The notes beneath the pieces were generated by a model. That model saw nothing but the letters and a program-made list of their open reading frames with translations. It made no database searches and was not told where the DNA came from. This document shows, piece by piece, positions 7,568-17,140 of a DNA stretch of 64,000 bases (position 1 is the first letter of the stretch; each line of letters begins with the position of its first letter). The translations under genes and the position numbers were made by a program. This DNA comes from Sphingomonadaceae bacterium (GTDB taxonomy: Bacteria; Pseudomonadota; Alphaproteobacteria; Sphingomonadales; Sphingomonadaceae): NCBI GenBank assembly GCA_024236195.1, contig JACKKZ010000005.1, positions 1 through 64,000 of the forward strand. Direction: 5' to 3'.

Positions 7568-8563
7568 ATGGACCTCACGATTATCTGGGCTTTCATCATT
7601 GCCTTCGCTGTCTTCGCCTATGTGGTGATGGACGGGTTTGACCTCGGCATCGGCATCCTCTTCCCCGCCTTTGCCGTGGGGGAAGAACGCGACAAGGCGA
7701 TGAACTCCATCGCGCCGGTTTGGGACGGGAACGAAACCTGGCTGGTGCTGGGTGGGGGCGGGCTGTTTGCCGCCTTCCCGCTGGCCTACGCCATCATCCT
7801 GCCTGCCACCTATCCGCTGATCATCGCAATGCTGCTGGGGCTGGTCTTCCGCGGCGTGGCGTTTGAATTCCGCTGGCGTGACCCTGGCCACCGCGCTTTC
7901 TGGGACATGGCTTTCTTCGGCGGCTCGCTGGTTGCGGCGATGGCACAGGGCATGACGCTTGGTGCGCTGCTGCAAGGCATCGAGGTGGTTGACCGGGCCT
8001 ATGCCGGGAGCTGGTGGGACTGGCTGACGCCTTACACTTTGCTGACCGGGCTGGGCACGGTCGCTGGCTACGCGCTGCTGGGTGCGACATGGCTGGTGTG
8101 GAAAGTCGATGGCAGCGGGCAGGAGCGCGCCTATCGCCTTGCTTTCCGCGCTGCGCTGGCGACGCTGGCGCTGCTGGGCGCAGTCAGCCTTGCGACACCC
8201 TTCCTCGATGCAGGCTATTGGAATCGCTGGTTCACCATGCCCAATTTCATCTTCGCAAGTCAGGTGCCTTTGCTGACGGCGATTATCACTTTCCTGCTGT
8301 TTCGCGGCTTGAAAAAGCGACAGGAGGCCGCGCCCTTCCTGCTCTCGCTGGGCCTGTTCTTGCTGGGTATGGCGGGTCTGGGTGTTTCTATGTGGCCACA
8401 TGTGGTGCCGTCTACCATCACCATCTGGGATGCCGCTGCCCCCTATCGCAGTCAGGTCTTCATGCTGGTCGGTGTCGGGCTGACCATGCCGCTGATCCTG
8501 GGATACACCGGTTGGGCCTATTGGGTGTTTCGCGGGAAAGTGGGGCAGGAGGGTTATCACTGA
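7568..8563 (+). CDS. cydB: Cytochrome bd-type ubiquinol oxidase subunit II
   Basis: The 331-residue protein starts MDLTIIWAFIIAFAVFAYVV and contains the CydB hallmark PVWDGNETWLVLGGGG, followed by multiple transmembrane helices. The reading frame is open further upstream, but ATG 7568 gives the canonical N-terminus and lies 5 bp after the cydA stop. CydB pairs with CydA to form the membrane oxidase core. Its stop overlaps the start of the DUF2474 micro-gene by one base. Confidence 0.96.
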   Translation: MDLTIIWAFIIAFAVFAYVVMDGFDLGIGILFPAFAVGEERDKAMNSIAPVWDGNETWLVLGGGGLFAAFPLAYAIILPATYPLIIAMLLGLVFRGVAFEFRWRDPGHRAFWDMAFFGGSLVAAMAQGMTLGALLQGIEVVDRAYAGSWWDWLTPYTLLTGLGTVAGYALLGATWLVWKVDGSGQERAYRLAFRAALATLALLGAVSLATPFLDAGYWNRWFTMPNFIFASQVPLLTAIITFLLFRGLKKRQEAAPFLLSLGLFLLGMAGLGVSMWPHVVPSTITIWDAAAPYRSQVFMLVGVGLTMPLILGYTGWAYWVFRGKVGQEGYH

Positions 8564-8694
8564 TGGCCCCGGACAATCCCGCAGACAGCAAACCGGTGTG
8601 GCAGCGGCTCGGTTGGATGGTGGCCATCTGGGTCGGTAGCGTTGCCGCGCTGGGGCTGGTCGCATGGTTCCTGCGGCTTTGGATTGCCCCCTGA
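8563..8694 (+). CDS. DUF2474-family single-helix micro-protein of the cytochrome bd operon
   Basis: This ORF encodes 43 residues: a short polar N-terminus (APDNPADSKPVWQRLGW) and one transmembrane helix ending in FLRLWIAP. It starts at an ATG overlapping the cydB stop (TGATG). Small single-pass proteins at this location (CydX in E. coli, DUF2474 in many proteobacteria) stabilise the oxidase heme centres. The sequence resembles DUF2474 proteins rather than CydX. Size, location and helix make this call fairly firm; the stabilising role is by analogy. Confidence 0.8.
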   Translation: MAPDNPADSKPVWQRLGWMVAIWVGSVAALGLVAWFLRLWIAP

Positions 8695-8708
8695 AAAAGC
8701 GCCTTTTT
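8694..8708 (+). terminator. Possible small terminator after the cytochrome bd operon
   Basis: A perfect 6-bp hairpin AAAAAG-CGC-CTTTTT begins at the last base of the DUF2474 stop codon. The arm ends in a T-run, but the stem is A/T-rich and weak, so it is at best a modest intrinsic terminator. Confidence 0.35.
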
Positions 8709-8811
8709 GCCCCAAATTAACCATGTACGTAGCCAGTTCTTAACCATCAGTTAGGCATAGAGATTCGGACGCGGTCAACAGAATGCCGCGCCGGAAGGAT
8801 AATTGCGACAG

Positions 8812-11022
8812 ATGGCTCTGGGTAAGCTCTTGCAGGGATTTGGCAGCGGCGCACAGGATGCGCCGGGTGCTGCCATGTCTGGCAAGCAAGCAGCCAATAT
8901 CAACAGTGCCGACCGGATGCGGATACTCGATGAATTCGAACAGTCGGGGATTGGCTGGGTCTGGGCAACAGATGCTGATGCTAACCTCATCTATCTGTCG
9001 CAAGGTGCGATTGAGGCGCTGGATATCGACCCGTCCAACCTGTTTGGCCAGCCGATCGCGAGCCTGTTCGAAAGCGATCCGCACAATCCGGACGTACGCG
9101 CTGATCGGCCGCTGAAATTCCAGCTGCGCGCGCACAGCAAGATCAACGATATCGTGGTTCGCTTTGTGCCCGGTGCGAAACTGTCTGGCGCGCACAGGCG
9201 CTGGTGGCAGATGACCGGCTATCCCCTGCTGGACAGCGAAGGCAATTTCCTCGGCTATCGCGGCAGCGCGAAGGACATCACCGTCGCATACGAGCGCAAG
9301 CTCGAAGATTCGCGCATTGCCGAATATGACTCGCTTACCGGATTGGCCAACCGCTTCCGGATGGAACGGAAACTGGATTCAACGCTGGCTGCCTACAAGG
9401 CTGCCAAGCGTGCCTGTGCACTGCTGATGCTCGACCTTGACCGGTTCAAGCATGTTAATGACACGCTGGGCCATCAGGCGGGCGACGATCTGCTGCGGCA
9501 GGTTGCGCAGCGCCTGCGCGAAGTGATCGGGGATCGCGGCGAAATCGGGCGCTTGGGCGGTGACGAATTCCAGATTATCCTTCCCGACCTCGATGATCGC
9601 GGCAAGTTGGGTGAACTGGCGGACAAGATTATCCAGGTCGTGTCCCAGCCTTACCCGATTGAAGACAAGCGCGCAGTGATCGGCACCTCCGTGGGCGTTG
9701 CCATTGCTCCCTATGACGGGTTGGAGCGCGAAGAACTGGTCCGTGCCAGTGACCTTGCGCTCTATGCTGCAAAGAATGGCGGGCGCGGAGCTTTCCGCTT
9801 CTACTCCGCTGATCTTTGCGATGAAGCCAAGGAGCGCGAAGAGCTCGAAAAGGACCTGCGCAAGGCGCTGGAGGATGACGCGCTGGAACTGCATTACCAG
9901 CCAGTTGTGCGCACCAAGGACAACATGGTCGTCGGCTGCGAAGCGTTGATGCGCTGGAATGACGAGCAGCGCGGTTTTGTCAGTCCCGGCACATTCATTT
10001 CCGTGGCGGAAGAATCCGACCTGATCCTGCGGTTAGGCGAATGGGCACTCAAACGCGCCTGTCTGGATGCGAAGGAATGGCCAAAGTCCGTGCGTGTCGC
10101 GGTCAATGTCTCCGCCGTCCAGTTTGCCGATAACGGCTTCCTTGATGCCGTCACACAGGCGCTGGATGAAAGCGGGCTGGAGCCGGACCGGCTGGAGCTG
10201 GAACTGACCGAAAGCGTCTTCATGGGCGACAGCGAAAGCACTGACAGTACGTTCAAGCTGCTGAAAGGGCTGGGCGTCCGCATTGCGCTGGACGATTTCG
10301 GGACTGGCTATTCCTCGCTCAGCTATTTGCGCTCGGCCCCGTTTGACAAGATCAAGGTGGACAAGAGCTTCGTCGACAGCTGTACCCAGAAGGACCAGAA
10401 CAGCGCCAAGATCATCACCGCCATTATCGGCCTGTCGGAAGCGTTGGGCATGGAAACGACGGTGGAAGGCGTGGAGGCATTTGACCAATTCGACCTGGTG
10501 GTCTCCAAGGGAGCAAAGCTGATCCAGGGATGGATTTATGCCCGCGCCATGCCACAAGCGACCCTGCTGGAACGGATGGCGTCAGGGGATATGAAGATCA
10601 AACCGGATGGTCCCGACCGCCATCGCCCCGAACGTCGCTCCGTCTTCCGCCGGGTCGGTGTGATCCATGACGATCACCGCTATGAAGGCGTAATGCGCGA
10701 CCTGTCCAAGACTGGTGCCCGGATCGAAGGCCTGCTGGGTGTACCCAAGGGCACCGGGCTGGTGCTTGATCTGGGTGGGGGGCAGCTGGCAGTCTCCGTG
10801 GTTACCCGCAGCAGCGATGCCTCCATCGCCGTGGAATTCGAAGCGCCGCTGGTCAGCGATGGTGCGGGCGGATTGTGTACGCGCCACCGCGTGTCGCCCT
10901 ATGCGCTGGCCGCCGCCGGTATGCCGCTCACCACCTTGCCGCCGGGCAATTACCCGCTCTCGCAAACAGTGGGTGAACCGACGACCAAACCGCAATTCAT
11001 GCAGGTCGCAGTCGCACGCTAA
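8812..11022 (+). CDS. PAS-GGDEF-EAL-PilZ cyclic-di-GMP signalling protein
   Basis: This 736-residue cytoplasmic protein has four modules. A PAS sensor spans about residues 35-165. A GGDEF diguanylate cyclase domain carries an intact GRLGGDEF near residue 248. An EAL phosphodiesterase domain carries EALMRW near 376, DDFGTGYSSLSYLRS near 495 and TVEGVEAF near 550. A C-terminal PilZ-like domain carries RPERRSVFRR and DLSKTGARIEG after ~600. Catalytic motifs of both enzymes look intact, so it could make or degrade c-di-GMP, with PilZ as a built-in sensor of the product. ATG 8812 is preferred over TTG 8803 because GGAAGGA lies ~12 bp before it. No transmembrane segment is seen. Confidence 0.92.
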   Translation: MALGKLLQGFGSGAQDAPGAAMSGKQAANINSADRMRILDEFEQSGIGWVWATDADANLIYLSQGAIEALDIDPSNLFGQPIASLFESDPHNPDVRADRPLKFQLRAHSKINDIVVRFVPGAKLSGAHRRWWQMTGYPLLDSEGNFLGYRGSAKDITVAYERKLEDSRIAEYDSLTGLANRFRMERKLDSTLAAYKAAKRACALLMLDLDRFKHVNDTLGHQAGDDLLRQVAQRLREVIGDRGEIGRLGGDEFQIILPDLDDRGKLGELADKIIQVVSQPYPIEDKRAVIGTSVGVAIAPYDGLEREELVRASDLALYAAKNGGRGAFRFYSADLCDEAKEREELEKDLRKALEDDALELHYQPVVRTKDNMVVGCEALMRWNDEQRGFVSPGTFISVAEESDLILRLGEWALKRACLDAKEWPKSVRVAVNVSAVQFADNGFLDAVTQALDESGLEPDRLELELTESVFMGDSESTDSTFKLLKGLGVRIALDDFGTGYSSLSYLRSAPFDKIKVDKSFVDSCTQKDQNSAKIITAIIGLSEALGMETTVEGVEAFDQFDLVVSKGAKLIQGWIYARAMPQATLLERMASGDMKIKPDGPDRHRPERRSVFRRVGVIHDDHRYEGVMRDLSKTGARIEGLLGVPKGTGLVLDLGGGQLAVSVVTRSSDASIAVEFEAPLVSDGAGGLCTRHRVSPYALAAAGMPLTTLPPGNYPLSQTVGEPTTKPQFMQVAVAR

Positions 11023-11127
11023 AGCACTGCTTTTCGCGCTCACACCATATTCGTGGCTACTGGGTGGACCGCTTCATTTCCTAGGGCAGGCAGGCTGCGG
11101 AATGGTCCGCAAGACGGGAGCCTGTCC

Positions 11128-11841
11128 ATGCCCAGAGAAATTCGCATTGCGTTTGCCGCGCTTGGCATGATTGCCGCCGCAGGTGCCGCCCTGCCAACTG
11201 AGGCACAGGCACAATCAAGCCGTTACCGGCAGGTCAGCGATGGGGTGGGGAACTGCATCTTCTCGACCGGGGAGCTATCCTATCGCAATGATGATGCGCC
11301 GGGATACCGGATGCAAACCGCAAGTTTCAGCGCCAGCCAGCCGGTCCATGTGCGCTGCTATTTCCCTTCGGCGCTGGTCAATTTCGCGTCCATGGGCAAG
11401 GCCTACAACACGCTGCGCAGCAACCAGACCTATAATATGGAGCTGGTCGCGCATTTGCCTGGTGGCGAAGAACTGCTGATCAGCAAGATTGGCGGCGGCT
11501 ATGACCGGCCTGACCGGGACCAGGTCAGGCTGGACCTCATCCGGTCCGGCGATTGCGATTTCGCGCTGGACCCGGCGCAGGCCGGGCGCTGGAGCTTGTC
11601 GATCCGCAAGCAAGGCAAGGCAACGAAATTCTGCCCCGATATGCAGGTGATAACGGCCGCCCTCCAGCGCCAGCACGGGGCGGCACCAATCCGCTATTGC
11701 GTGCAGGCCTATGTCCCGTGGTCGGATGAAACGCGCACCATCCGCACGGAAATCAGGGGCCGGATCGAGTATCAACGCCGCCCCACCAATGTGCAGCGAA
11801 AATATGTGGCACAAGGCTGTTTTACTTACGATGCGGGGTAA
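11128..11841 (+). CDS. Secreted protein of unknown function
   Basis: The product is 237 residues with a clear Sec signal peptide (IAFAALGMIAAAGAALPTEA, cleavage likely after AQA). It is followed by a mature domain rich in beta-type sequence with several cysteines (NCIF, VRCYF, GDCDF, KFCPD, RYCVQ, GCFTY), which suggests disulfides in the periplasm. ATG 11128 is chosen over an upstream in-frame start because it gives the signal peptide directly and follows GGGAG. I do not recognise the family. It lies 58 bp upstream of the histidine kinase gene and may be co-expressed with it, possibly as a periplasmic partner or target. Confidence 0.7.
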   Translation: MPREIRIAFAALGMIAAAGAALPTEAQAQSSRYRQVSDGVGNCIFSTGELSYRNDDAPGYRMQTASFSASQPVHVRCYFPSALVNFASMGKAYNTLRSNQTYNMELVAHLPGGEELLISKIGGGYDRPDRDQVRLDLIRSGDCDFALDPAQAGRWSLSIRKQGKATKFCPDMQVITAALQRQHGAAPIRYCVQAYVPWSDETRTIRTEIRGRIEYQRRPTNVQRKYVAQGCFTYDAG

Positions 11842-11899
11842 GCCAGCTTGAAAGGCGTGCCTGTGCGTGCAAGCTTGGCAGCAAGGCAGGGGAACGGAA

Positions 11900-13834
11900 A
11901 TGGCCACGACGGGGAGCAGAGAGACAAAGGGGCGCAGCGGCCTGATGCGCCTGCTCTTTGCCATCATGGTGGTCCAACTGGTGTTCTGGTTCATCCTCCA
12001 GCCCTTCATCTTCACACTTAATGATGGCGATTTCGAACGCTACGAAGCGACCGGCTTTGAAGAAGCGGCAATTGACAGGCCAGAATATGCTGCGCTGGCG
12101 GATGCGGAGTTTCGCAGCCTTGACGAGATCCCGGCCTGGAATTGCTGTGAACTGGGCTATCGCGCGCTGCGCTACACAGTGGAGCTGGACGAGATTCCCC
12201 CGCAAGGGCTGGGCATCCGTCCGCGGATCAATGCGGATAATCGCTGGCTCTATGTGAATGGCAGTTTCATTGCGGGCTATGGCCGGATGAAATTGCCGGA
12301 CATCACCTATCACGCGCAGCAGCGTGAAACGTACCATATCCCTGCCAGCGCACTGAAACCGGGCAAGAATGAATTCGCCTTTGTGCTGGTGCGTGATGCC
12401 TCCCCCTATTTCGATTATTATGCGCCGGTAATCGGCGAATATTCGCTGATGACTGCGCAGCAGGCGCAGACGATGTTCTTCCTCGGCCTGTACAAATATA
12501 TGGCACTGGCGGTGATCGGGCTGGTGGCCTTGCTGGCGTTGATCGTCGCTTTGCGGGCAGAGGACAAGCGCCAGCCGGTCTGGTTCTTCCTGCTGGCCGC
12601 GAACTGGACGCTGCTCACCGCCTATTACATGGTACCGGACCCGCCCGTGGGCGGGATGGTGCGGCTGAGCTGGTATTTCTGCTCCAGCCTGTTCCTTTCT
12701 GTCGCTTGGTTTGGCTTTGCCAATGCCTGGGGGCGGCACCGCTGGCGCTGGGGCGGCCCGGCGGCTCTGGCCATCTTTGTCATAGCTGCCACGGCTATCG
12801 TGCTCTCGCTCACCCTGTTGCCTTCAGGCCCGAATTTCGACCGTGCAGGCCAGATACACGACTATACCGCCATCATCCTGTCGCTGGCGACGCTGGCGCG
12901 GATCGGCTGGAGCTTCCGCGATGGCGGGGATGATCGCCATTGGGAGGCCGCGATCATGGCTTTGCTGGCCGTGTTGCTGGCCATGGCGGCGCTGCGCGAA
13001 CTGACTCTGGCCATGACGTCCGGCTATCTCACCAAGACGCAACCGTTCCTGATCGCAGGCCTCGCCATTGCCTTTTTCGCGCGCAATGTGCGGCTGTTCC
13101 AGTCCTCCGCTCAGATCAATGCGCTGCTCACCACCCAGCTGGACGAGCGCACGGCGGAACTGGAGGAAGCGCACCAACGCCAGCAGGCGCTTGTCCGGCG
13201 GCAAGCCCACGCGGATGAGCGCCAGCGGATCATGCGTGACATGCATGATGGCCTTGGCAGCCAGCTGATGTCGCTGCTCATGATGGCGCGGCGGGGCAAG
13301 GCACAGCCGGGCGATTTCGAGGAAGGCATCCAGCAAGTCATCGACGAGATGCGCCTGATGATTGATTCCATGGATTCAGTCGGGGAATCGCTCGGTTCGG
13401 CACTGGCAATCTTCAACCGCCGGGTCATGCCGCGGGTGCAGGCGGCAGGCCTCGATTATGACTGGCGCGTGGTAGAAGGCGTGACCTATCCTGACCTCGG
13501 CCCGCGCGATGTGTTGCAGGTCTTTCGCGTCATGCAGGAAGCAGTCACCAATGCGCTCAAGCACTCCGGTGCTGACAGGCTGTCCGTATCGGTTGCGCCC
13601 GCCGGGGCGGGGCTGCGCATTGCAATCGCCGATAACGGCAAGGGCATGCCCGAACAGCCCGGCAAGGGCCTGTCACGCGGGCGCGGGCTGGAGAATATGG
13701 CGCGGCGAGCTGGTGCGATTGGCGCGTTGCTGGCGGTGGAGCCGCTTGCCGGGGGCGGCACTGTGGTAACGCTCGATCTGCCGCCAGCAAGGCCGGGTTA
13801 CGTGAGTGAAGAAGGGGCAGGGCAGCATGGGTAA
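11900..13834 (+). CDS. Membrane sensor histidine kinase with extracytoplasmic beta domain and 7-TM region
   Basis: The 644-residue protein has one N-terminal helix, then a ~150-residue periplasmic domain of jelly-roll type. About seven transmembrane helices follow (roughly residues 195-400), then a coiled coil (ELEEAHQRQQALVRRQAHAD) and a NarL-type kinase core. The phosphorylation site is in RDMHDGLGSQLMS (H449). The ATPase N-box is QEAVTNALKHS and the G-boxes are DNGKGMP and GRGLENM. The layout resembles 7TMR-DISM receptors. ATG 11900 follows AGGGGA. Its stop overlaps the response-regulator gene by 8 nt, so the two form a coupled two-component system. The signal is unknown; a carbohydrate-like ligand is only a guess from the jelly-roll domain. 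Confidence 0.88.
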   Translation: MATTGSRETKGRSGLMRLLFAIMVVQLVFWFILQPFIFTLNDGDFERYEATGFEEAAIDRPEYAALADAEFRSLDEIPAWNCCELGYRALRYTVELDEIPPQGLGIRPRINADNRWLYVNGSFIAGYGRMKLPDITYHAQQRETYHIPASALKPGKNEFAFVLVRDASPYFDYYAPVIGEYSLMTAQQAQTMFFLGLYKYMALAVIGLVALLALIVALRAEDKRQPVWFFLLAANWTLLTAYYMVPDPPVGGMVRLSWYFCSSLFLSVAWFGFANAWGRHRWRWGGPAALAIFVIAATAIVLSLTLLPSGPNFDRAGQIHDYTAIILSLATLARIGWSFRDGGDDRHWEAAIMALLAVLLAMAALRELTLAMTSGYLTKTQPFLIAGLAIAFFARNVRLFQSSAQINALLTTQLDERTAELEEAHQRQQALVRRQAHADERQRIMRDMHDGLGSQLMSLLMMARRGKAQPGDFEEGIQQVIDEMRLMIDSMDSVGESLGSALAIFNRRVMPRVQAAGLDYDWRVVEGVTYPDLGPRDVLQVFRVMQEAVTNALKHSGADRLSVSVAPAGAGLRIAIADNGKGMPEQPGKGLSRGRGLENMARRAGAIGALLAVEPLAGGGTVVTLDLPPARPGYVSEEGAGQHG

Positions 13835-14483
13835 GATGCGCGGGCGGATTGCCATTGTCGAAGATGATCCGCATTTGCTCGACTATTTCATCGAGACGAT
13901 CAGCGATGTGGTCGATCTTGACCTGGCCGGTGCAGCTTCCTCGCTCGCCGGGGCGCGGGCGCTGTTCAAGCTGGAGCCGGACTTGTTCCTGCTCGACATC
14001 GGCCTGCCTGATGGCAGCGGGCTCGATTTGATCCCGGAAATCCGTGACGCCTGTGACAGCAAAGTGCTGATCATCACCAGCTTTGGAGACCGGGAAACGG
14101 TGGTGACGGTAATAAGCAGCGGGGCGGATGGCTATTTGCTCAAGGATTCCAGCCCCGCCGAACTGGTCGATGGCATCGAAGCGACATTGGCGGGTGGCGC
14201 GCCGGTCAGCGCCGCAGCCGCAGTTTACCTGCTGGAGCGTTTGCGCGGCGATGCGCCGCTGGTGGATAGCGCGACAAGTCAGGATGACGGCCTGACCCCA
14301 CGCGAAGTCGAATTGCTCAACCTGTTCGCACGCGGCCTGACCTACAAGGAAGCTGCCGCGCAGATGGACGTCGCCCCGCTGACCATCGGCAATTACGTGA
14401 AGTCGATCTATAGCAAGCTCGCCGTCCATTCGCGCAGCGAAGCCGTTTATGAAGCGCTCAAGACCGGACAGCTAAAGCTTTGA
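13827..14483 (+). CDS. NarL/LuxR-type response regulator
   Basis: This 218-residue protein has an N-terminal receiver domain (acidic pair in IVEDDPHLL, phosphoacceptor D57 in FLLDIGLPDG, lysine in YLLKDSSP) and a C-terminal LuxR HTH (LTPREVELLNLFARGLTYKE ... IGNYVKSIYSKL). The ATG lies inside the last codons of the kinase gene, preceded by GAAGGGG, which ties its production to the kinase. It is the transcriptional output of that kinase; target genes cannot be read from the sequence, though the adjacent lipoprotein and secreted protein are candidates. Confidence 0.92.
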   Translation: MGKMRGRIAIVEDDPHLLDYFIETISDVVDLDLAGAASSLAGARALFKLEPDLFLLDIGLPDGSGLDLIPEIRDACDSKVLIITSFGDRETVVTVISSGADGYLLKDSSPAELVDGIEATLAGGAPVSAAAAVYLLERLRGDAPLVDSATSQDDGLTPREVELLNLFARGLTYKEAAAQMDVAPLTIGNYVKSIYSKLAVHSRSEAVYEALKTGQLKL

Positions 14484-14564
14484 CATAACCATATTCATGG
14501 GGCGCGCTGAGTGTCTCGCTCGTTTAGTCATACAGGCAAGCCATGTGACACAGAGGAGCCTGAC

Positions 14565-14888
14565 ATGATCACCTTTCGCTATTTGCCCTTGTTGGTTGTT
14601 CCTGCACTGATGCTTGCCGGATGCGGCAGCGCGGACGGCGCGGATGGCGCCAGCGACGCTCCGCCACCCAGCCTCGCGATCAGCTCGGCCAAGCGCCAGT
14701 GCAAGACGGTCGCCTCCTTGAGCGGCGAAGTGCCGGAAGATGCCGCCCAGCAGATCTGTGACTGCTCCATCGACAAGCTGGTGGAAGACGGCGCCTTTAC
14801 CGCCACCAAACAGCCTGACGATGCCACCGCGCAAGCGGTGATGGATGGCTGTATTGACCAGTTCCTGAAAGGTCAGGAAGGCTCCTGA
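14565..14888 (+). CDS. Small predicted lipoprotein, unknown function
   Basis: The product is 107 residues with a lipoprotein signal peptide; the lipobox is LAGC with C20 as acylation site. A low-complexity Gly/Ala/Asp linker follows. The mature part has four further cysteines, including CKTVASLSG, ICDCSIDKL and DGCIDQFL. ATG 14565 is preceded by GAGGAG at a good distance. It lies 80 bp downstream of the response regulator on the same strand. I do not recognise a family; paired cysteines suggest a disulfide-stabilised helical domain in the cell envelope. Confidence 0.7.
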   Translation: MITFRYLPLLVVPALMLAGCGSADGADGASDAPPPSLAISSAKRQCKTVASLSGEVPEDAAQQICDCSIDKLVEDGAFTATKQPDDATAQAVMDGCIDQFLKGQEGS

Positions 14889-15005
14889 ACCAGACAAAAA
14901 CCTTGCGCCTCCGCGCAACGTCGCCCGTCTCTGGTTGACCGGAGGCGGGCGATAGTGCAATTCGCGCTCGATTCGCGGGCAAGGCGCAATCGCAGCCCCA
15001 CCGAA

Positions 15006-15079
15006 GCGGGTGTAGCTCAATGGTAGAGCAGCAGCTTCCCAAGCTGACGACGAGGGTTCGATTCCCTTCACCCGCTCCA
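15006..15079 (+). tRNA. tRNA-Gly, anticodon CCC
   Basis: A complete cloverleaf is present. The acceptor stem is GCGGGTG (15006-15012) pairing CACCCGC (15069-15075), with discriminator T and encoded CCA (15077-15079). The D-arm is GCTC-AATGGTA-GAGC, the anticodon loop is TTCCCAA giving CCC, and the T-arm is GAGGGTTCGATTCCCTT. The anticodon reads GGG glycine codons. The spacer on each side (14889-15005 and 15080-15202) holds no gene that I can support. Confidence 0.96.
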
Positions 15080-15202
15080 GCGCTGTCTTATACCACCATC
15101 TGTGCGGGCTGAGTGAGTGATCCTTGATTACCGTCCGGTGTGCACAGATGTTCGGGGGAATGGCACTACCCACTGACCCGACTGCATGTTACGCGGTCGC
15201 GC

Positions 15203-17002
15203 ATGACCACTCGCGAGGGAATGCCCGTGGCCGCGCCAGCGGTGCCTATTGCCGAACTGGTACAGAGCGACCCCGCTGCGGCCGCTGAGCACCTGCGTTC
15301 GGTTGTCGCCCGCAATCCCGCCAATGCCGGAGCCCAGCGATTGTTGGGCAGGGTTCTGCGCAAGCTTGGCCAGGACGAGGAAGCGGCGCTGGCAGAAATG
15401 GCGGCGGTTCGCGCGACGGCGCATGATCCGGAAATGGTTGCCATTGCGCAGGCGATGGTGGCCAATGATTTGCCGCGAGCCGAAGCGGGGCTGCGCCAGC
15501 GCCTGTCTGCACAGCCAATGGATGTTGCGGCCATCCGGCTGATGGCGGAACTTGCGGGCCGGATCGGGCGGTACAAGGATTCGGAAAACCTTTTGCGGCG
15601 CGCGATTGAGCTTGCCCCGTCCTTTGCCGCTGCACAGGCCAACCTCGCCATGGTGCTCTACAAGCAGAGCCGGTATGGCGAGGCGGGTGAAGTGCTGGAA
15701 CAGGTGCTCGCGCGTGACCCGCGCAATCCCGGTAATCGCAACCTGCTCGCAGCCACGCTGGGGCGTATCGGCGATTATGACGAAGCGCTGATGATCTATG
15801 GCGAGCTGGTCGAGACATTCCCCGACCATGCCAGGCTGTGGATGAGCTATGGCCATATGCTCAAGACCGTGGGCCAGCTGGAAGAGAGCATCACCGCCTA
15901 TCGCCGCGCGCTGGCGGTGGAGCCGCATCTGGGCGAAGTGTGGTGGAGCCTTGCCAACCTCAAGACGGTGAAGTTCGACGAAAGCGATATTGCCGCGATG
16001 GAAGCAGCGCTGGCAGGCGAAATAACGCCCGACGATGCACTGCACCTCCACTTCGCGCTGGGCAAGGCTTATGCGGATCGCAAGGCTGCGGCTGACAGTT
16101 TCCGGCACTATGATGCAGGCAATGCGCTGCGCAGTGAAGAGCTGGGTTACGAACCCGAGGTCATCACGCAGCAGGTTGATCGCATGATCGAAGTGCTGAC
16201 CCCTGAATTCCTCGCGCAGCATGAAGGCGTGGGCGACACCACTCCAGACCCGGTCTTCATCCTTGGCCTGCCGCGCGCGGGCTCGACATTGCTGGAGCAA
16301 ATTCTTTCGAGCCATTCGCAGGTCGAAGGGACGATGGAACTGCCCGATATCCCCGCCATGGCCATGCGCGAGGCGAAGGCAGCAGGCAACGACCTGCGCG
16401 ACTGGCCTGATGCAGTGGCGGAAATGTCGGCGGAGCGCTTCGCCGAACTGGGGGCGGAGTTTCTTGAGCGGACCAGAGTCCAGCGCAAGAGCGACAAGCC
16501 GTTCTATATCGACAAGCTACCCAACAACTGGAGCTATGCCGGTTTCATCCATCTGATCCTGCCCAATGCGAAAATCATCGACGCGCGGCGGCATCCGTTG
16601 GACTGCTGTTTCTCCAATTTCCGTCAGCATTTTGCCAAGGGGCAGGCATTCTCTTACTCGCTGGACCATATCGGGCGCTATTATGCGGATTATGTGCGCG
16701 CGATGGATCATTATGACCGGGTCTTGCCCGGGCGTATCCACCGCGTGATCCACGAGCAGCTGCTGGACAATCCCGAAGCGGAAGTGCGGGCCATGCTCGA
16801 CTATATGAGCCTGCCGTTTGAAGAGTCCTGCATGGAGTTCCATCGCAACACCCGCGCAGTTCGCACCGCCTCTTCCGAACAGGTTCGCCGCCCGATCAAT
16901 CGCGACGGGGTGGGCCAGTGGGAACCCTATCGGCAATGGCTGGGGCCGCTGGAGAAGGCGCTGGGTGACTTGCCGCAGACCTATATGCGGCTACCGGGCT
17001 GA
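15203..17002 (+). CDS. TPR-repeat sulfotransferase-family protein
   Basis: This ~599-residue protein has an N-terminal array of tetratricopeptide repeats (about residues 15-330; for example FAAAQANLAMVLYKQSRYGE and HLGEVWWSLANLK). A C-terminal sulfotransferase-like domain carries the PAPS 5'-phosphate loop ILGLPRAGSTLLEQIL near residue 355 and downstream RRHPLDCCFSNFRQHF. ATG 15203 is chosen among several in-frame starts; the true start is uncertain because no clear ribosome-binding site is visible. In sphingomonads such genes commonly sit beside TonB-dependent receptors, as here. The acceptor that is sulfated, if any, is unknown. Confidence 0.85.
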   Translation: MTTREGMPVAAPAVPIAELVQSDPAAAAEHLRSVVARNPANAGAQRLLGRVLRKLGQDEEAALAEMAAVRATAHDPEMVAIAQAMVANDLPRAEAGLRQRLSAQPMDVAAIRLMAELAGRIGRYKDSENLLRRAIELAPSFAAAQANLAMVLYKQSRYGEAGEVLEQVLARDPRNPGNRNLLAATLGRIGDYDEALMIYGELVETFPDHARLWMSYGHMLKTVGQLEESITAYRRALAVEPHLGEVWWSLANLKTVKFDESDIAAMEAALAGEITPDDALHLHFALGKAYADRKAAADSFRHYDAGNALRSEELGYEPEVITQQVDRMIEVLTPEFLAQHEGVGDTTPDPVFILGLPRAGSTLLEQILSSHSQVEGTMELPDIPAMAMREAKAAGNDLRDWPDAVAEMSAERFAELGAEFLERTRVQRKSDKPFYIDKLPNNWSYAGFIHLILPNAKIIDARRHPLDCCFSNFRQHFAKGQAFSYSLDHIGRYYADYVRAMDHYDRVLPGRIHRVIHEQLLDNPEAEVRAMLDYMSLPFEESCMEFHRNTRAVRTASSEQVRRPINRDGVGQWEPYRQWLGPLEKALGDLPQTYMRLPG

Positions 17003-17140
17003 CGCGACCGTGACTGTGGCCGAAATGCCATAGGTCGCGCAAAACGACCTCGCCTTACGTAGCGTCAACCGTTCCAGCACTTGGCATTGCAGCCGCTTTG
17101 TGGCGGATTGCGTCATTGATCGGTCGTCGGGGAGGAAGAA

